A DNA stretch of 64,000 nt from Paenibacillus sp. GSMTC-2017 (GCF_016019935.1 NZ_JAECMT010000001.1:992022-1056021), one strand, 5' to 3'. Positions 44,812 through 54,265 are shown, numbered from the stretch's first letter. Notes: generated from the letters alone by a model not told the origin. A program made the numbers and translations.

Positions 44812-44839
44812 TTATATCGGAATAGACGACCATCAGCAA
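44811..44839 (-). promoter_or_regulatory. Promoter of pheB-hom-thrB-pheA-ilvE
   Basis: TTGCTG (44834-44839) and TATAAT (44811-44816) on the minus strand, 17 bp apart, 12 bases past the obgE terminator. Confidence 0.75.
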
Positions 44840-44851
44840 TAGGCAAATGCG

Positions 44852-44876
44852 AAAAAAGACGACTTGCGTCGTCTTC
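44852..44876 (-). terminator. Terminator of spo0B-obgE
   Basis: AAGACGAC and GTCGTCTT pair around a four-base loop; followed by TTTTTTCGC on the minus strand, three bases past the obgE stop. Confidence 0.9.
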
Positions 44877-44879
44877 CGA

Positions 44880-46205
44880 TCAATCGTATGGGTTGTAGTC
44901 ACTGCCTTCAAAAAATTCAAACGCATAGTCTACGACTCTAACCATATCGCCGTCCTTAGCACCCTTCTTACGCAAAGCGTCATCGATGCCAAGTTTTCTA
45001 AAGATACGGGCTAAACGCATAACTGCATCGTAGGAATTCAAATTCATACGTTTCATCATACGCGCGATACCATCGCTTTCCACGACGAACACTTCATCTT
45101 CACGATGAATCGTAAACGTAATGTCTTCTTTTTTCTCGTAAACATAAACTTTGCGTTCGTCGTTGATCTTAACATCTTCAACTTCTGTATGAACTGCAAT
45201 TGTATCAAGAACATCTGCTGCTTTATACAACAACTCTTGAATACCTTGTTTTGTCAAAGAAGAAATCGGAACAATTTCGTACACACGATCGCCGCTTACT
45301 TCTGCAAGCTTCTGTTTAAACAGCTCGAGCTGCTCTTCCGCTTCCGGCATGTCCATTTTGTTCGCTGCAATAATTTGCGGACGATCAATCAGCTTCTCGT
45401 TATAGAGTACCAACTCAGCATTGATCTTCTGCCAATCTTCGAACGGGTCACGTCCTTCAGATGCAGCCATATCAATAACATGAATGATAACGCGAGTACG
45501 TTCAACATGTCGCAAAAACTCATGTCCTAAACCTACGCCCTCATGTGCGCCTTCAATTAGCCCTGGCAAGTCAGCCATTACAAAACTACGACTGTCTCCA
45601 ACATCTACAACACCTAGGTTAGGCGTAATCGTCGTGAAGTGGTACGCGCCGATTTTAGGTTTTGCACCAGATACAACGGAAAGAAGTGTGGACTTACCTA
45701 CACTTGGGAAACCTACGAGTCCAATATCAGCCATGACCTTCAGCTCAAGTACGACCCAGCGCTCTTGACCTTCTTCGCCATTTTCTGAAATATATGGAGC
45801 AGGGTTCGTTGCAGTAGCAAAACGGATATTTCCGCGGCCACCACGGCCGCCTTTCGCGATTACGATCTGTTGTCCGTTGCGAGTTAAATCCGCAATAATT
45901 TCACCAGAATCATCATCAACGATAACCGTACCAGGAGGGATACGAACAACTGTATCGTCAGCACCAGCACCGTGCATACCTTTCACTTTACCGCGCTGAC
46001 CACGATCAGCCTTAAAGTGTTTTTGATAACGGAAGTCCATTAGCGTACGCAAACCTTCGTCTACACGGAATATAAGATCTCCGCCACGTCCGCCGTCGCC
46101 ACCAGCTGGTCCACCATTTTCAACATATTTTTCGCGGCGGAATGAGATTATTCCATCTCCACCATCGCCGCCTTTTACAAATATTTTCGCCTTATCGACA
46201 AACAT
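44880..46205 (-). CDS. obgE: GTPase ObgE/CgtA
   Basis: A 441-residue ribosome-associated GTPase needed for growth and stress/sporulation signalling. It has the glycine-rich Obg domain ([29 protein letters not shown]), G1 [11 protein letters not shown]3 [10 protein letters not shown]4 NKMD and a C-terminal OCT domain ([18 protein letters not shown]). It follows spo0B by 13 bp, the order seen in B. subtilis. Confidence 0.96.
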   Translation of the reverse strand: MFVDKAKIFVKGGDGGDGIISFRREKYVENGGPAGGDGGRGGDLIFRVDEGLRTLMDFRYQKHFKADRGQRGKVKGMHGAGADDTVVRIPPGTVIVDDDSGEIIADLTRNGQQIVIAKGGRGGRGNIRFATATNPAPYISENGEEGQERWVVLELKVMADIGLVGFPSVGKSTLLSVVSGAKPKIGAYHFTTITPNLGVVDVGDSRSFVMADLPGLIEGAHEGVGLGHEFLRHVERTRVIIHVIDMAASEGRDPFEDWQKINAELVLYNEKLIDRPQIIAANKMDMPEAEEQLELFKQKLAEVSGDRVYEIVPISSLTKQGIQELLYKAADVLDTIAVHTEVEDVKINDERKVYVYEKKEDITFTIHREDEVFVVESDGIARMMKRMNLNSYDAVMRLARIFRKLGIDDALRKKGAKDGDMVRVVDYAFEFFEGSDYNPYD

Positions 46206-46218
46206 GTAATGCCTCCGT

Positions 46219-46956
46219 TCAAGCGCTCATTTCCGCTCTTAACAGCACTTTGGAAAAGGACTGCTCGGAGCCCACTTGCTTCAGTGGCGCGCCTTCCAAC
46301 TGCTGCTTGATTTTTTTGTTCCATTGCTGCTCATTCATGAGCTCACCCTCATAATAAAATGCCGCATATAGCGCATCCTCATCCGCGCTTAGCTCCAGCC
46401 TAAGAACTGATAATTCACCGTTACCCGCTTTTACAGCGAAACGGTAAGCATTTATTATATGTATAAGTGTCTCTGCAATTCCTTCCGCATCAATCGACAT
46501 CTCACCTATATTAAGTTCATCTTGAATTTCGACCTCAAGCGCAAGCGAGTTTGTTATCGTTCGGAAAGATTGAATAAAACTAATCAAGGACGGCACACCG
46601 AGCTTCGCAATTGCGGTCTCCACAGCCATTCTTGTCTTTATTTTTTCCACATATAGAATCGTCTTATCCAGTTTGCCCAATCTTGCATAGCCATATAGCA
46701 CCTGCAAATCGTTCATCCAGTCATGACGGTGGTGATTTAATGTTCGTATACTCGAACTTTGCATAGCTTGAATCGTCCTGGTCATTCGCTCTTGGTTGTT
46801 TTTGCGCTCTGCTCGAATCCAAAACATGGCAGCTAGAACTAGCCAAAGTATCATTAGGATCGTGATCCAACTATTGCTTGGCCACACTAACGCCGCGCCG
46901 GCTGGGATCAAGATAGATGCTGCAACATAATGCTTCGCTGATGTAAAGCGTCCCAT
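46219..46956 (-). CDS. spo0B: Sporulation phosphotransferase Spo0B, with membrane N-terminus
   Basis: A 245-residue relative of Spo0B, which relays phosphate from Spo0F to Spo0A. The phospho-acceptor helix is [20 protein letters not shown] near residue 75-95, matching the HxRHDWMN pattern of B. subtilis His30. The C-terminal half is a degenerate histidine-kinase-like domain. Unlike the soluble 192-residue B. subtilis protein it starts with two hydrophobic segments ([17 protein letters not shown] and [18 protein letters not shown]), so it is probably membrane-bound. Position before obgE supports the call. Confidence 0.82.
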   Translation of the reverse strand: MGRFTSAKHYVAASILIPAGAALVWPSNSWITILMILWLVLAAMFWIRAERKNNQERMTRTIQAMQSSSIRTLNHHRHDWMNDLQVLYGYARLGKLDKTILYVEKIKTRMAVETAIAKLGVPSLISFIQSFRTITNSLALEVEIQDELNIGEMSIDAEGIAETLIHIINAYRFAVKAGNGELSVLRLELSADEDALYAAFYYEGELMNEQQWNKKIKQQLEGAPLKQVGSEQSFSKVLLRAEMSA

Positions 46957-46994
46957 TCCAAGAACCTACCTTCTTCGATATTCACACCGTATAC

Positions 46995-47023
46995 AGTATA
47001 CCATGGTTCCCGTTTACGGTCAT
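46995..47023 (-). promoter_or_regulatory. Promoter of spo0B-obgE with palindromic -10 region
   Basis: ATGACC (47018-47023) and TATACT (46995-47000) on the minus strand are 17 bp apart. The -10 lies in GTATACTGTATAC, a 13-bp palindrome with one central base (46989-47001), a possible operator. Confidence 0.6.
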
Positions 47024-47040
47024 CAGCCTAAATATAACGA

Positions 47041-47081
47041 AAGCCCCGAGCCAAGCAATGCCGGCCGGGGCTTTTGTTTTA
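47041..47081. terminator. Terminator of the rplU-prp-rpmA operon
   Basis: AAAGCCCCG and CGGGGCTTT arms form a strong hairpin immediately after rpmA, with T-rich tails on both strands. Confidence 0.8.
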
Positions 47082-47082
47082 T

Positions 47083-47394
47083 TTATGCTTCTACTGCTGC
47101 AGCTACTGGAGCTTGAACAACAGGATATACGCTCACTTTTTTGCGATCGCGACCCCAACGTTCGAATTTAACTACTCCGTCTACTTTAGCGTATAGAGTA
47201 TCGTCTTTGCCGATACCAACGTTAGTACCTGGGTGGATCTTAGTTCCGCGTTGACGGAACAAGATGCTTCCTCCAGAAACGACTTGACCGTCAGCACGTT
47301 TAGCGCCTAGACGCTTCGACTGAGAGTCACGACCGTTCTTAGTGGAACCTACACCTTTCTTGGATGCGAAAAGCTGAAGATTCAGTTTCAACAT
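47083..47394 (-). CDS. rpmA: 50S ribosomal protein L27
   Basis: A 103-residue L27. The N-terminal extension [14 protein letters not shown] is the Bacillota type that Prp protease must cut (after LQLFA) before L27 can work at the peptidyl transferase centre. The body has [31 protein letters not shown] and [15 protein letters not shown]. Last gene of rplU-prp-rpmA. Confidence 0.97.
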   Translation of the reverse strand: MLKLNLQLFASKKGVGSTKNGRDSQSKRLGAKRADGQVVSGGSILFRQRGTKIHPGTNVGIGKDDTLYAKVDGVVKFERWGRDRKKVSVYPVVQAPVAAAVEA

Positions 47395-47440
47395 GGTGTA
47401 TCACTCCTTCCCTTAAATGTTGCGTTGTCGATGAGCAGCT

Positions 47441-47776
47441 TCAGCGAAGCTGCTCATGTATAACGACATACTTACCGTATGATTTAGCGATAGTCTCGAG
47501 CATAACCACCATCGATTCAAGAAGCAATTGCATCCGTCCGTCTGCATCAGCATCCGGCAGGATAGGAATGTCCGAAGACAACCAACCGTCCTTCATCTTA
47601 GCGGGAAGCTCTACACCCGCCAACGTTTCTATTGCATTTACCGTGCCGATCGATACGGTCGACACGCCGGCGCAGACGATGTCTTTGCCGGGCTTCGCAT
47701 ATTTAGCATGTCCTACGACCGCGAATGATACGATGCGCTTATCACTGTCATTCCTAACGATTGTAATTGTAATCAT
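47441..47776 (-). CDS. prp: Ribosomal processing cysteine protease Prp
   Basis: A 111-residue protease (YsxB in B. subtilis) that removes the L27 N-terminal peptide. The catalytic His in VVGHAKYAKPGKDIVCAGVS and the Cys in the same segment are both present, 12 residues apart. Placed between rplU and rpmA, as in other Bacillota with the long L27. Confidence 0.93.
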   Translation of the reverse strand: MITITIVRNDSDKRIVSFAVVGHAKYAKPGKDIVCAGVSTVSIGTVNAIETLAGVELPAKMKDGWLSSDIPILPDADADGRMQLLLESMVVMLETIAKSYGKYVVIHEQLR

Positions 47777-47788
47777 AATAAAATCCTC

Positions 47789-48100
47789 TTACGCTTGGAT
47801 TTTCTCGATTGTTACTTTCGTGTAAGGCTGACGATGACCTTGCTTGCGGCGATAGTTCTTTTTGGCTTTGTATTTGTAGACGATGATTTTTTGGCCTTTG
47901 CCATGTTTCTCGACTTTGCCAGTAACTGTAGCTCCAGATAGAAGTGGAGTTCCTGTTACAAATCCGTCTTTACCGGATACTGCCAATACGCGGTCGAAAG
48001 TTACGTTTTCACCTTCGCCTCCATCCAGTTTCTCGATGTAGATAACATCGCCTTGCTGAACTTTGTATTGCTTTCCGCCTGTTTCAATGATTGCGAACAT
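47789..48100 (-). CDS. rplU: 50S ribosomal protein L21
   Basis: A 103-residue L21: [50 protein letters not shown] and the C-terminal TKVTIEKI. It is preceded by AGGAGGTG and by a structured leader likely used for autoregulation. Confidence 0.97.
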   Translation of the reverse strand: MFAIIETGGKQYKVQQGDVIYIEKLDGGEGENVTFDRVLAVSGKDGFVTGTPLLSGATVTGKVEKHGKGQKIIVYKYKAKKNYRRKQGHRQPYTKVTIEKIQA

Positions 48101-48104
48101 AGTT

Positions 48105-48205
48105 GGTGCACCTCCTTGTTTTCGAAGACTCGCCTAATTTAGGTGGCAATCGGCTATTGCCAATGCGCTTAAATACCCGATCGGAGCGGTACCTGCATGC
48201 TCGTT
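48105..48205 (-). ncRNA. Probable L21 (rplU) ribosomal-protein leader
   Basis: The minus-strand leader contains GGTACCGCTCCGATCGGG, GCGCATTGGCAATAGCC and the inverted GGCAATAGCCGATTGCC, just before the ribosome site. This structured, conserved-looking region is where Firmicutes carry the L21 leader that binds L21. I judged it from position and local pairing, not from a covariance model. Confidence 0.6.
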
Positions 48206-48268
48206 ATAAATACCTATACGAAACACACACCCAATCAGTCTATCATATTAATAGGCTCTATACAACCC

Positions 48269-49516
48269 CTAAATCCTCATAGCAGACTGTTTACCTGTAC
48301 CATTACACACTTTACAGCTTTCTTTCAGTTGTTGAATAGCATTTTCTCTCGCCTTTTTGCGAGTCAACTCCATTAAACCAAGCCTTGTCCAACCAACAAT
48401 CGTACATTTTGTCCCATCACGCTTCGCTTCATCGGTCATACTGACCAAAATTTTCTGCCTGCTATCTTCCCGCTGCATATCGATAAAATCGATGATAATG
48501 ATGCCACCTACATCTCTGACACGGAGCAAGCGTGAAATTAATTCAGCAGCTTCTATATTAGTTTGAAAAACCGTATCCTCTAAATTATCAGTTCCTATGT
48601 ATTTGCCCGTATTAACATCGATTACAGTAAGCGCCTCTGTCTCTTCCCATATTAGATAGCCGCCATTCATCATCGGAATACGTTTTGAAAATGCTGTAAC
48701 AATCTGTTCAGATACTTTAAATTGTTGATACATGCCGCTTGCACCACGCTGCTCAAACAATTTAAGTTTTTCTTTAAGTGTCGGTGTCATGTCGTGTAAA
48801 AGTTTAGAAGCTTCATGAAACTTGGTCTTACAATCAATCCATACTTCATCCATATCGAGCGTAAGCGTATCCCTGATTGCTCTATGGAGCAAACCCGCTT
48901 CGCTATGAAGTAATTGTGGAGCTGAGCCCTTTGAGCTACCTAACTTGATCGTAACCCAAAGATCCCTCAACTTAGAAACATCCGCTGTAAGTGCGTCTTC
49001 CCCTTCGCCCGATGCTGCAGTCCGCATTATTATGCCTTCTTCATCTAATCTGAGTTTTTCCCCTATTAAACGGAGACGCTCACGTTCCGCTTCACTACCA
49101 ATCTTTTTGGAAACACCTACATAATCTGCATATGGCATATAGACGAGCCAGCGGCCAGCCAAATTATAATGCATCGTCACTCTCGCGCCCTTGCCGCCTA
49201 AAGGATCTTTAATAACTTGTACAACAAGTTCTTGCCCTGGCTTTGCAACATCTCCGATATCCGGTTTATTCTGAGGCTGCTTGTCCACATGTGGATGAAG
49301 CATATCATCAATATAGAGAAAGGCATTTTTCCCAAGACCAATATCTACAAATGCGGCCCCCATACCGGGAAGAACATTAACAATCCTTCCTTTGTACACA
49401 TTACCTACTAGACTGCTTCCGCCAGAACGCTCCATAAAAAATTCAACGAGCCTCCCGTCATGCAGAACTGCCGTTTGTAGCATATCCCCTTCTACATGCA
49501 TCAGCATTTGCTTCAT
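48269..49516 (-). CDS. rng: Ribonuclease G/E family endoribonuclease
   Basis: A 415-residue RNase G. It has the S1 domain (NVYKGRIVNVLPGMGAAFVD), the 5'-sensor region EEGIIMRTAASGE, catalytic acids in ALTVIDVNTGKY and IIIIDFIDM, and the zinc-link CKVCNGTG at the end. It cuts single-stranded AU-rich RNA and matures rRNA. B. subtilis lacks this enzyme; here it is inserted between spoIVFB and rplU. Confidence 0.93.
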   Translation of the reverse strand: MKQMLMHVEGDMLQTAVLHDGRLVEFFMERSGGSSLVGNVYKGRIVNVLPGMGAAFVDIGLGKNAFLYIDDMLHPHVDKQPQNKPDIGDVAKPGQELVVQVIKDPLGGKGARVTMHYNLAGRWLVYMPYADYVGVSKKIGSEAERERLRLIGEKLRLDEEGIIMRTAASGEGEDALTADVSKLRDLWVTIKLGSSKGSAPQLLHSEAGLLHRAIRDTLTLDMDEVWIDCKTKFHEASKLLHDMTPTLKEKLKLFEQRGASGMYQQFKVSEQIVTAFSKRIPMMNGGYLIWEETEALTVIDVNTGKYIGTDNLEDTVFQTNIEAAELISRLLRVRDVGGIIIIDFIDMQREDSRQKILVSMTDEAKRDGTKCTIVGWTRLGLMELTRKKARENAIQQLKESCKVCNGTGKQSAMRI

Positions 49517-49554
49517 GACCAGATTCTCCTCCCCAAGGATACTTTTCTTATAGT

Positions 49555-50436
49555 TTAACTGAAAAGTTCCGTTACTGCACGGTGGGGGTTAAGTCCTGAC
49601 AAACACCCGTCGACGATTGTCTGTTCGGGCAAAACTTGCAAATCATCTGCAGCCCGTTCTATTACATAGACGATATGATAATGTCCCCTTCTAAATAGTC
49701 GAGCAACAGACAAAATAGATTGATTCCCACTTACCATTATTGGACTCACCGGTTTTCCTATTTGCAACGCTACTTCTGAAGCCCTCACTCGATGTGTCAG
49801 AAATCGATAGAAGAGAAACGGAATATTGCGGCTATACGTCAAATTAGTCATCAATAGAAATACACCTACGAACAGAAGATTTAACTGCAAACCTTTTCCT
49901 TCCATAACTAACGGTTCGAATGCCGCTGCGATCATTAATCCACTAAATAACAAACTGATCCGAGCTGTCCACTGCAAAGTTCGATAATAATTTTGCCAAT
50001 AGCAAAGAAATGCATGAAGCAACTTCCCTCCATCTAACGGATGAATGGGTAGCAAATTGAACATTGCAATCATTACGTTAGCATGTGCGACATATTCACT
50101 CCACTGAGTATCCCATAACCCTAATGCACCAAAAGCCCATGCAAGTGCGCCCATCCAAACATTTTGCAGAGGACCCGCAATCGCGACTAATGCCTCTTCT
50201 TTTGCCGAAATCCCGCCTGCTTCTTCCACTTCAGCTACACCGCCGAAAGGAAGTAATTTCACCTCTCTTATCGTCCAGCCAAAGTTACGAGCCACAACAA
50301 CGTGCCCGAGTTCGTGTACTAAAACGATAACAAACAATGTTAATAACTCAACAAAGTAACCGGTCATAACTGATGCCATCATAACAATGATAAACAGGGG
50401 GTGTATTGACCAAACGATGCCTCGCCATTTAATCAA
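49555..50436 (-). CDS. spoIVFB: Sporulation intramembrane metalloprotease SpoIVFB
   Basis: A 293-residue site-2-type protease (M50) that cuts pro-sigma-K in the mother cell. The zinc motif VLVHELGHVVVARNFGW and the second site NLLPIHPLDGGKLLHAF lie in a set of about six helices; a short CBS-like C-terminal domain follows (VSPIMVSGNQSILSVARL). It overlaps spoIVFA by 8 bp. SpoIVFA holds it inactive; BofC, encoded at 35 kb, acts in the same checkpoint. Confidence 0.9.
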   Translation of the reverse strand: MIKWRGIVWSIHPLFIIVMMASVMTGYFVELLTLFVIVLVHELGHVVVARNFGWTIREVKLLPFGGVAEVEEAGGISAKEEALVAIAGPLQNVWMGALAWAFGALGLWDTQWSEYVAHANVMIAMFNLLPIHPLDGGKLLHAFLCYWQNYYRTLQWTARISLLFSGLMIAAAFEPLVMEGKGLQLNLLFVGVFLLMTNLTYSRNIPFLFYRFLTHRVRASEVALQIGKPVSPIMVSGNQSILSVARLFRRGHYHIVYVIERAADDLQVLPEQTIVDGCLSGLNPHRAVTELFS

Positions 50437-51415
50437 GCGGTATCACGTCCAACGGGTCCAAATATCGATCATTTTGTTTGATCGCAAAATACAGTAAGCT
50501 TGGCTCGCCTTCCTTTGCTTTCTTCAAATGACCAATCGCGTCACCTGCTACGACCCAATCATTTACCGCAACCTTGGCTGAGCCAAGCTTTCCATAAATC
50601 GTTATTCGGTTATTAGCATGCTGAATAAGAATACTGTCTTGTTGTTCTGATACTTGAATAACTCTACCTGTTTCCACTGCTACAACTTGCTCTTCGGATA
50701 TCCCTGCGAGTTCAACTCCGCTTAGAAGATCAGCGAACGAACGAATGATGGACGCATCCAAAAGCGGAGAAAGGGTAGCCGCTTTAATTGTTCCATCAAC
50801 AAGTGTTGCATCTCCTGACTCTTCTCCAAATATAGGAATAAATGAAGGTGCTCCAGCAAATACCTCCTTGTACCACAACGCTGCGGAAGCAAAATCTATT
50901 TCATCTGTTAAAGCCTGTTTTACAAAAAATTGTCCTTTAACAGTCCACGTTTCATTATATTGAAACATCGCCCACACACAACCAAATAGAATAACAGAAA
51001 TCACACTTTTCCATATGAGTTCCTTACGTAGTCTTCGCCAATAACTTGTTGGCGGATCCTCCCGTTTATGAAATTTAGGTGCCGACTTCACAAATCTTCC
51101 TTGTGAAGCTTTAATGACCTTCTCATCATCCCAAGCAGCCCATGGGTTCGGATTTCGCTTCCACGTCAGTTCTGGATCGGGAGAACTATCCTCGTTGTAT
51201 ACAAACGAATTTCGTACAGGAACCGTTGGTACTTGAGTCGGAAGCGATCGGAATGGTTCTTCGTAAAACTGGTCTTCACCATTTTTTGAAGGAAGCTCGT
51301 CCGGTTTTCCCAGCTGCTCAAACGATTCATTTGCAACCTTACTGCTATTGTATTGATCCAGCAAGCTTCTTATCTTATCGTGCCTACGCTGTCTCACATC
51401 ATCAATTAGGCCCAT
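50429..51415 (-). CDS. spoIVFA: SpoIVFA-like M23-domain protein
   Basis: A 328-residue protein with a long hydrophilic N-terminus, one membrane helix (LIWKSVISVILFGCVWAMF) and a C-terminal degenerate M23 (LytM) domain (GRVIQVSEQQDSILIQHANN, YGKLGSAKVAVNDWVVAGD). The canonical zinc residues of M23 are not seen, as in other SpoIVFA. It inhibits SpoIVFB and is cut by SpoIVB. A sigma-E-like promoter lies upstream. Confidence 0.85.
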   Translation of the reverse strand: MGLIDDVRQRRHDKIRSLLDQYNSSKVANESFEQLGKPDELPSKNGEDQFYEEPFRSLPTQVPTVPVRNSFVYNEDSSPDPELTWKRNPNPWAAWDDEKVIKASQGRFVKSAPKFHKREDPPTSYWRRLRKELIWKSVISVILFGCVWAMFQYNETWTVKGQFFVKQALTDEIDFASAALWYKEVFAGAPSFIPIFGEESGDATLVDGTIKAATLSPLLDASIIRSFADLLSGVELAGISEEQVVAVETGRVIQVSEQQDSILIQHANNRITIYGKLGSAKVAVNDWVVAGDAIGHLKKAKEGEPSLLYFAIKQNDRYLDPLDVIPLD

Positions 51416-51473
51416 ACTATCTCCACCCGCCTCTTCCCAAAAGCTCTATTCCAGAGCTTGTTCTCATACTACA

Positions 51474-51502
51474 TAGTTATGAGTTTAAGTAGACAAGTAT
51501 GC
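51474..51502 (-). promoter_or_regulatory. Possible sigma-E promoter of spoIVFA-spoIVFB
   Basis: GCATACT (51496-51502) and CATAACTA (51474-51481), 14 bp apart on the minus strand, resemble the sigma-E boxes KMATATT and CATACAHT. The spoIVF operon is sigma-E dependent in B. subtilis. A small hairpin (AAGCTCT/AGAGCTT, 51441-51459) lies in the leader. Confidence 0.45.
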
Positions 51503-51514
51503 GAAGGAGTTACA

Positions 51515-51566
51515 CAAATAAAATAAGCATTACATAGCTAAGAGATAACCTCCTAGTGTGCAATGC
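51515..51566 (-). terminator. Terminator of the mre-min-rodA operon
   Basis: GCATTGCACACTAG and CTATGTAATGC form an imperfect stem 15 bases past the rodA stop, followed by TTATTTTATTTG on the minus strand. Confidence 0.65.
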
Positions 51567-51580
51567 CTAGTCATAATAAA

Positions 51581-52732
51581 CTATTCAACAAGCTCATAAA
51601 CTTCCTGATGAGCTTTAATGCTAAATACAAGCCCGATACAAGCCATATTGAGCAGCAATGAAGTACCACCATAACTGACGAAAGGCAACGTAATGCCTGT
51701 AATAGGCATTAAACCGATCATCATACCGATATTTTGAAATACTTGAAAAACGAACATGGACACGATTCCAATAATGATGTATGAGGCTCGCCTATCAAAA
51801 CATTTAAAGGCGATCACAATCATCCGATAAATGAGGAAAAAGTACAGCATCAGTAAAACAGCTGAGCCTTGGAAGCCAAATTCTTCTCCAATAACAACAA
51901 AGATGGAGTCAGAATACGCATAAGGCACGAACCCGCCATTTTTCATATCACCTTCCATCAAGCCTTTACCGTTTAGCCCACCTGAGCCAACTGCTATTTG
52001 AGCATTTTCAGATTGATGTCTGGCATCAGCGCTTGCTTCACTTGGATTAATGAACGTATTGATACGATTGTACCAATGAACTTTTTTCTCTTTTATTAAA
52101 TAATCTTTAATTTCAGTGTTATAGGTGTTAAACAGGAACATACATAACATTATTCCAGCAATAACTGCCCCGAGACCAATCGCGACATGAGAGTATTTCA
52201 CATTTCCGATCCATAACATACCAAGTACAATAACGAGGTATATAATCGCATTACCTAGGTCAGGTTGAATCATTACGAGTAGAAACGGTAAAAAAGAGAA
52301 CGCTCCAATTGCCAATATATCACTCGAAAAGTTAAGTCGATCACCTTGCCTTCGGCCCATAAGATAGGCGATGCCGATAATCAATATAATTTTCATTAGC
52401 TCCGCGGGCTGAAAAGATAGTGGCCCCACTTGGAACCAACCCTTCGCTCCATTAATCTCCTGACCGATGAAGAAGATAAGGATTAGCAGCGAAATACCAA
52501 TTCCATACAACACATACCAGCTTTTTAATACGATGCGGTAATCAAATAGTATAGAAACAATCGCAACGATAAAACCCAATCCGAAATAAATAAGATGTTG
52601 CTTTTCTTTACCATGATAAGCTGGATTCGGATCGTTGGCTGTTGCACTATAGATGGCAATTGTACTTATCAACATAAGACAAGCTAGAATGATTAAAATT
52701 CCCCAATCCAGCTTTTTCAGTTTATTGAGCAC
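51581..52732 (-). CDS. rodA: Rod-shape SEDS glycosyltransferase RodA
   Basis: A 383-residue SEDS family peptidoglycan polymerase with about ten helices. It has LKKLDWGILIILACLMLIS, GAKGWFQVGPLSFQPAELMK, MIQPDLGNAIIYLVIVLGM, and PFVSYGGTSLLLNMACIGLV. RodA is chosen over FtsW/SpoVE because it directly follows mreBCD and minCD. It polymerises lipid II in the elongasome. Eight bases separate it from minD. Confidence 0.9.
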   Translation of the reverse strand: MLNKLKKLDWGILIILACLMLISTIAIYSATANDPNPAYHGKEKQHLIYFGLGFIVAIVSILFDYRIVLKSWYVLYGIGISLLILIFFIGQEINGAKGWFQVGPLSFQPAELMKIILIIGIAYLMGRRQGDRLNFSSDILAIGAFSFLPFLLVMIQPDLGNAIIYLVIVLGMLWIGNVKYSHVAIGLGAVIAGIMLCMFLFNTYNTEIKDYLIKEKKVHWYNRINTFINPSEASADARHQSENAQIAVGSGGLNGKGLMEGDMKNGGFVPYAYSDSIFVVIGEEFGFQGSAVLLMLYFFLIYRMIVIAFKCFDRRASYIIIGIVSMFVFQVFQNIGMMIGLMPITGITLPFVSYGGTSLLLNMACIGLVFSIKAHQEVYELVE

Positions 52733-52739
52733 TAGGCAA

Positions 52740-53531
52740 TCATCCTATTCCAAATAACTTTCGGAAACGTTTAAAAGCTCCTGCTTTCTCGTCGAGTAGC
52801 ATAAGCGGAACCATATCTCCCAAAATACGACGCGCGATATTCCGATATGCTAGCGCCGCTCGTGAAGCTGGGTTCATAACTGTTGGCTCACCCGAGTTAG
52901 CTGCAGAAATAACTTTTTCATCATCCGGAACTATACCGACCAAGTCGATCGCAAGAACTTGGCAAATTTCATCAATATCAAGCATTTCACCGTTTTTCAC
53001 CATCGCGTGACGAATTCGGTTAATAATTAGTTTGGAAGGGATTTTGCTCCCTTCAAGCAAACCAATAACACGATCCGCATCACGCACTGCTGCATTTTCA
53101 GGTGTTGTCACTACTATTGCACGATCCGCCCCTGCTATCGCATTTCGGAAGCCTTGTTCTATTCCAGCAGGACAATCAATAATGACATAATCGTGTGACT
53201 GCTTTAATTCAAGGATCATCTCACGAATTTGTTCCGGGTTAACGGAGTCTTTATCCTTTGTTTGAGCTGCAGGTAGCATATACAACTCGTCAAATCGCTT
53301 ATCTTTCACCAATGCTTGGCTAAGACGGCAGCGACCTTCTGCAACATCAACCAGATCATAAATGATCCGATTTTCTAGACCCATAACAACATCGAGGTTC
53401 CGAAGACCGATGTCTGTATCTACCAAGCACACTTTTTTACCTAGCAGCGCTAGGGCTGTACCGATATTGGCTGCAGTAGTCGTTTTGCCAACGCCACCTT
53501 TGCCCGATGTTATAACGATCGATTCTCCCAT
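52740..53531 (-). CDS. minD: Septum-site determining ATPase MinD
   Basis: A 263-residue ParA-type ATPase: deviant Walker A SGKGGVGKTTTAANIG, VCLVDTDIGLRNLDVVMG, DYVIIDCPAGIEQGF, and the C-terminal amphipathic membrane-targeting helix (GAFKRFRKLFGIG). It brings MinC to the membrane to block FtsZ rings at poles. It follows minC by 3 bp. Confidence 0.96.
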   Translation of the reverse strand: MGESIVITSGKGGVGKTTTAANIGTALALLGKKVCLVDTDIGLRNLDVVMGLENRIIYDLVDVAEGRCRLSQALVKDKRFDELYMLPAAQTKDKDSVNPEQIREMILELKQSHDYVIIDCPAGIEQGFRNAIAGADRAIVVTTPENAAVRDADRVIGLLEGSKIPSKLIINRIRHAMVKNGEMLDIDEICQVLAIDLVGIVPDDEKVISAANSGEPTVMNPASRAALAYRNIARRILGDMVPLMLLDEKAGAFKRFRKLFGIG

Positions 53532-53534
53532 GTT

Positions 53535-54200
53535 CTACACTCCTTTAAACATAATAGGATTATGCCTTAAGCGGAATAATTGCGATAACTTGTCTATTTG
53601 CATTTGACCTTCTGCCAAATATGCGAATTCCATCGCAGCATCTCCTGTCAGCCATTCCTCGGGCGGCCTGCTAACTACATCTGCAATTCGCAGTTGGGTC
53701 GGCTTCATTAATGAGGTTACGATAACGACATCTTGTCGCCCACCTACTCCGGCATGCGCCATCCCTCTTAATGCCCCCATGACATATATATCTCCCGTAC
53801 AAAGCAAACTGCCACCAGGGTTTACATCACCAATTAGCAATAGGTCTCCATCATGCTCCAAGGTTTGTCCTGAACGAACAATAGAAGTGATGACATGCGG
53901 ATTAGATTTAGAATCAACCTCTGTTGCAACGGAAGGTATTTCCGATTCCATAGAGCTAATCATTAGATTGCCCTGAGCACGAATAATAGCAGTTAACTGC
54001 TCCTTTTGTTCGTCCGTTACTTCTCTAGCTCCAAGTTTAACTTGAATATGCACAAGTGGGCCAGTTAACAACTGCTGGTGAGTTTTTTCCAATTTATATT
54101 TCAATTCGGCTAACAATGCTTCAAATACACATTGATCATCGAGAAGGAACAGAAGACCTTCCTTGACGCCTTTAATCATAATATGTTGTTTCTCGGTCAC
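53535..54200 (-). CDS. minC: Septum-site determining protein MinC
   Basis: About 221 residues. The N-terminal FtsZ-inhibiting domain (HIMIKGVKEGLLFLLDDQC) and the C-terminal beta-helix domain (SGQTLEHDGDLLLIGDVNPG, GALRGMAHAGVGG) are both present. The GTG at 54200, seven bases after GGGGAGG, gives the family N-terminus MTEKQHIMIKG; the frame's ATG at 54254 overlaps the mreD end region without a ribosome site. Confidence 0.94.
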   Translation of the reverse strand: MTEKQHIMIKGVKEGLLFLLDDQCVFEALLAELKYKLEKTHQQLLTGPLVHIQVKLGAREVTDEQKEQLTAIIRAQGNLMISSMESEIPSVATEVDSKSNPHVITSIVRSGQTLEHDGDLLLIGDVNPGGSLLCTGDIYVMGALRGMAHAGVGGRQDVVIVTSLMKPTQLRIADVVSRPPEEWLTGDAAMEFAYLAEGQMQIDKLSQLFRLRHNPIMFKGV

Positions 54201-54265
54201 AATCGTCCCTCCCCAACCTATTGAATTCTTGCTGACTAACCAGTTCTCCTGCATTAACCGTTCAT

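Noticed and set aside
45105..45530. 141-residue plus-strand frame
   Set aside because: Antisense to obgE, whose G motifs fix the true strand.
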